DNA of 16,274 nt from Anaerolineae bacterium (GTDB lineage: Bacteria; Chloroflexota; Anaerolineae; Aggregatilineales; Phototrophicaceae): contig JANQRM010000148.1 of the NCBI GenBank assembly GCA_028284565.1, positions 1 through 16,274 on the forward strand, read 5' to 3'. Below, piece by piece: positions 14,947 to 16,274 of the stretch. Numbering within the stretch: position 1 is the stretch's first letter; each line of letters opens with the position of its first letter. A program made the translations under genes and the position numbers. The notes below the pieces were generated by a model, which was given only the letters and a program-made list of their open reading frames with translations, had not been told where the DNA came from and did no database searches.

Positions 14947-15531
14947 ATGCCAAAAGATTATGCTAATCAACCTGCTACAGTTATCCGTCGCTCAGACCGT
15001 GCAGTGGAGGATGAAACGTGGATTCGCCACTTTTTATCGGTGGCATCAGTGGGGGTGATGGCAACCGTCTATGAAGGACAACCCTTCCTCAATAGCAACC
15101 TCTTTGTCTATGACGAAGCGAATCATTGTATCTATACCCATACCTCTCATGTGGGGCGGACACGATCAAATGTGGAGCATCACCCGCGCGCGTGCTTTAG
15201 CATTATGGAGATGGGGCGTTTGCTCCCTGCCGATGAGGCACTCGAATTCAGCGTGGAATATGCAGGGGTGGTGATTTTTGGAGATGTCGAACTTGTCGAA
15301 GATAACGATGAAGCGACCAATGCGCTCCAAATGCTCCTTGATAAGTATGCTCAACATCTGACCGCAGGGGTCGATTATCGTCCGCCCGTCTTGGATGAAC
15401 TGAAGCGTACAGCGGTGTATCGCCTCAATATCGAAGAGTGGAGTGCGAAAAAGAAAGAAGTTGAGGACGATTTTCCCGGCGCGTTCTGGTATCCCGAACA
15501 ACCTGTACTGGCTTCCAATCAAAAGCGTTAA
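14947..15531 (+). CDS. Pyridoxamine 5'-phosphate oxidase-related FMN-binding protein (NimA-like)
   Basis: A 194-residue protein of the split-barrel flavin-binding fold. The N-terminal RRSDRAVEDETWIRHFL (about 14-30) is typical of the Pyridox_ox_2/NimA subgroup. It is followed by strands VGVMATVYEGQPFLNSNLFV and IYTHTSHVGRTRSNVEHHP, the latter matching the FMN-phosphate-contacting region, and by ACFSIMEMG. Members bind FMN or related cofactors; some reduce nitroimidazoles, but most have unknown substrates, so resistance should not be assumed. The frame is open from 14866, but AAGGAA (14935-14940) sits 6 nt before the ATG at 14947, and homology-like sequence begins there. A TATGAT (14905-14910) upstream could be a -10, without a good -35. 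The gene is divergent from the amidohydrolase across 122 bp. Confidence 0.85.
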   Translation: MPKDYANQPATVIRRSDRAVEDETWIRHFLSVASVGVMATVYEGQPFLNSNLFVYDEANHCIYTHTSHVGRTRSNVEHHPRACFSIMEMGRLLPADEALEFSVEYAGVVIFGDVELVEDNDEATNALQMLLDKYAQHLTAGVDYRPPVLDELKRTAVYRLNIEEWSAKKKEVEDDFPGAFWYPEQPVLASNQKR

Positions 15532-15633
15532 TCACACCTTTCTTCATCGTTGTGCAGCGTTTTGTTATGGCGATTTTAGGCGGAGTCCCCTACAATAAGG
15601 CGACTTTGCCAGACACCATTTGAATTCCGACGC

Positions 15634-16274
15634 ATGACTGACGATCCATTCAAACGTCCAGACGACGAGTCTAGCGAGAAAAACAGCGACTCCGCCTCTG
15701 CTATATTTGAGGAGTTGATGCGCCGTGCCGCCGGAGACCAACCACCTGAACCGCCAGCTATATCACCAACAGAATCTGCCACGACTCCGATAGTTCGGCG
15801 TGACCCCACCAAACCGACTCGCATCACTCGCCCTAGACGACCCCAACCGCCCATTGAATCAATACCTACTGAACCTGCACCCACCCCTATTGAAGACAGA
15901 CCAACCAGCGAACCACAACGTCCGCGCATGCCTGTGCCGGAACCGCCATCAGACTTATCCGATGAGGAGAAGTATCAACAGGCATTGCAGATACAACGGG
16001 TGCGTCGGACGCAACGACGACGTGCGAGACGACGACAACGGACGGAAGGTTTTTTCGGGGGATTCTTCCGCACGACGATACTTAGTTTGTTGGCGGCGGG
16101 ACTCTTTGCAACAATCTTGACATGGTTCACAGACCCCCAATTTTTGAATCCCAACGTTGTCAGTGGCTTACAGATAGCTGATGCTACTAGCCAATCCACC
16201 GCCGCGCCGACAAGTATGCCCACGCCCAACTGGTTTCGGAAGATTGGTGTAGTCTCTGGTCATAAAGGACCTGA
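15634..16274 (+). CDS. Membrane-anchored N-acetylmuramoyl-L-alanine amidase (Amidase_3), 5' part
   Basis: The frame is open from an ATG at 15634 to the window end (213 codons) and continues outside. Residues 1-115 are a disordered, Pro/Glu/Thr-rich cytosolic segment. A very basic stretch follows (RVRRTQRRRARRRQR, about 122-136), then one hydrophobic helix (about 147-165), so the protein should be anchored with the rest outside the cell. A Ser/Thr/Pro linker leads to WFRKIGVVSGHKGP at 200-213, which I read as the first strand of an Amidase_3 domain with His210 as the first zinc ligand. The family cleaves the amide bond between N-acetylmuramic acid and the stem peptide of peptidoglycan. The assignment rests on this short piece and on architecture. 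No good Shine-Dalgarno sequence precedes the ATG; the upstream frame is open to 15580 without another start. TACAAT at 15591-15596 could be a -10. An internal ATG at codon 29 follows GAGGAG by 3 nt. Confidence 0.72.
   Translation, partial: MTDDPFKRPDDESSEKNSDSASAIFEELMRRAAGDQPPEPPAISPTESATTPIVRRDPTKPTRITRPRRPQPPIESIPTEPAPTPIEDRPTSEPQRPRMPVPEPPSDLSDEEKYQQALQIQRVRRTQRRRARRRQRTEGFFGGFFRTTILSLLAAGLFATILTWFTDPQFLNPNVVSGLQIADATSQSTAAPTSMPTPNWFRKIGVVSGHKGP

Noticed and set aside
14947..15531. Nitroimidazole resistance gene
   Set aside because: The fold matches NimA-like proteins, but most members of this broad group have no known resistance role and there is no mobile context.
1..16274. CRISPR arrays, tRNA or rRNA genes, insertion sequences, phage genes
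   Set aside because: I saw no regularly spaced repeats, no tRNA cloverleaf, no transposase or integrase motifs and no terminal inverted repeats anywhere in the window.

Overview
The window (about 47-48% GC by eye) looks like chromosomal DNA of a bacterium from the phylum Chloroflexota, probably an Anaerolineae-like lineage. This is an inference from gene style: large soluble GAF/PAS histidine kinases, a receiver-like domain fused to DUF309, a cysteine-free ribosomal protein S4 outside a ribosomal operon, and a membrane-anchored Amidase_3 protein with a long Pro-rich cytosolic tail. No marker here proves the taxonomy. I see no mobile element, CRISPR array, tRNA or rRNA gene. Coding density is high, and no gene-free stretch exceeds about 260 bp.

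Layout. 1-1376 (minus): two adjacent paralogous tetratricopeptide-repeat proteins, the second cut by the window edge. 1516-3068: a divergent protein-isoaspartate-methyltransferase-like protein (plus) meets a class I SAM methyltransferase (minus) tail to tail. 3182-5253: a short threonine/serine dehydratase (plus) meets a receiver-histidine kinase (minus) in the same way. 5391-6158 (minus): pseudo-receiver-DUF309 fusion. 6247-6873 (minus): rpsD with its own strong terminator. 6963-10385 (minus): an 1140-residue GAF/PAS sensor kinase. 10645-12521 (minus): a two-gene unit in which a double-VOC protein is translationally coupled to a BtrH_N/DUF4872-type protein. 12658-13479 (plus): a DUF4203-like membrane protein with an Arg/Pro/Gln-rich tail. 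13496-14824 (minus): SAH/MTA deaminase-type amidohydrolase, divergent from a NimA-like FMN-binding flavoprotein (14947-15531, plus). 15634 to the end (plus): the N-terminal part of an N-acetylmuramoyl-L-alanine amidase.

How the genes fit together. There is no single obvious pathway. Signal transduction dominates the middle: two kinases and one degenerate receiver protein surround rpsD. The two SAM methyltransferases release S-adenosylhomocysteine, which the amidohydrolase family can deaminate, but the genes are kilobases apart and this may be coincidence. The least understood unit is the VOC/BtrH-like pair. It has a 4-nt stop/start overlap and a plausible promoter, and its BtrH-like partner seems to lack the expected catalytic cysteine.

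Several starts were moved downstream of the longest reading frame because a good Shine-Dalgarno sequence lies inside it. Family assignments come from motif recognition by eye; no database search was run.
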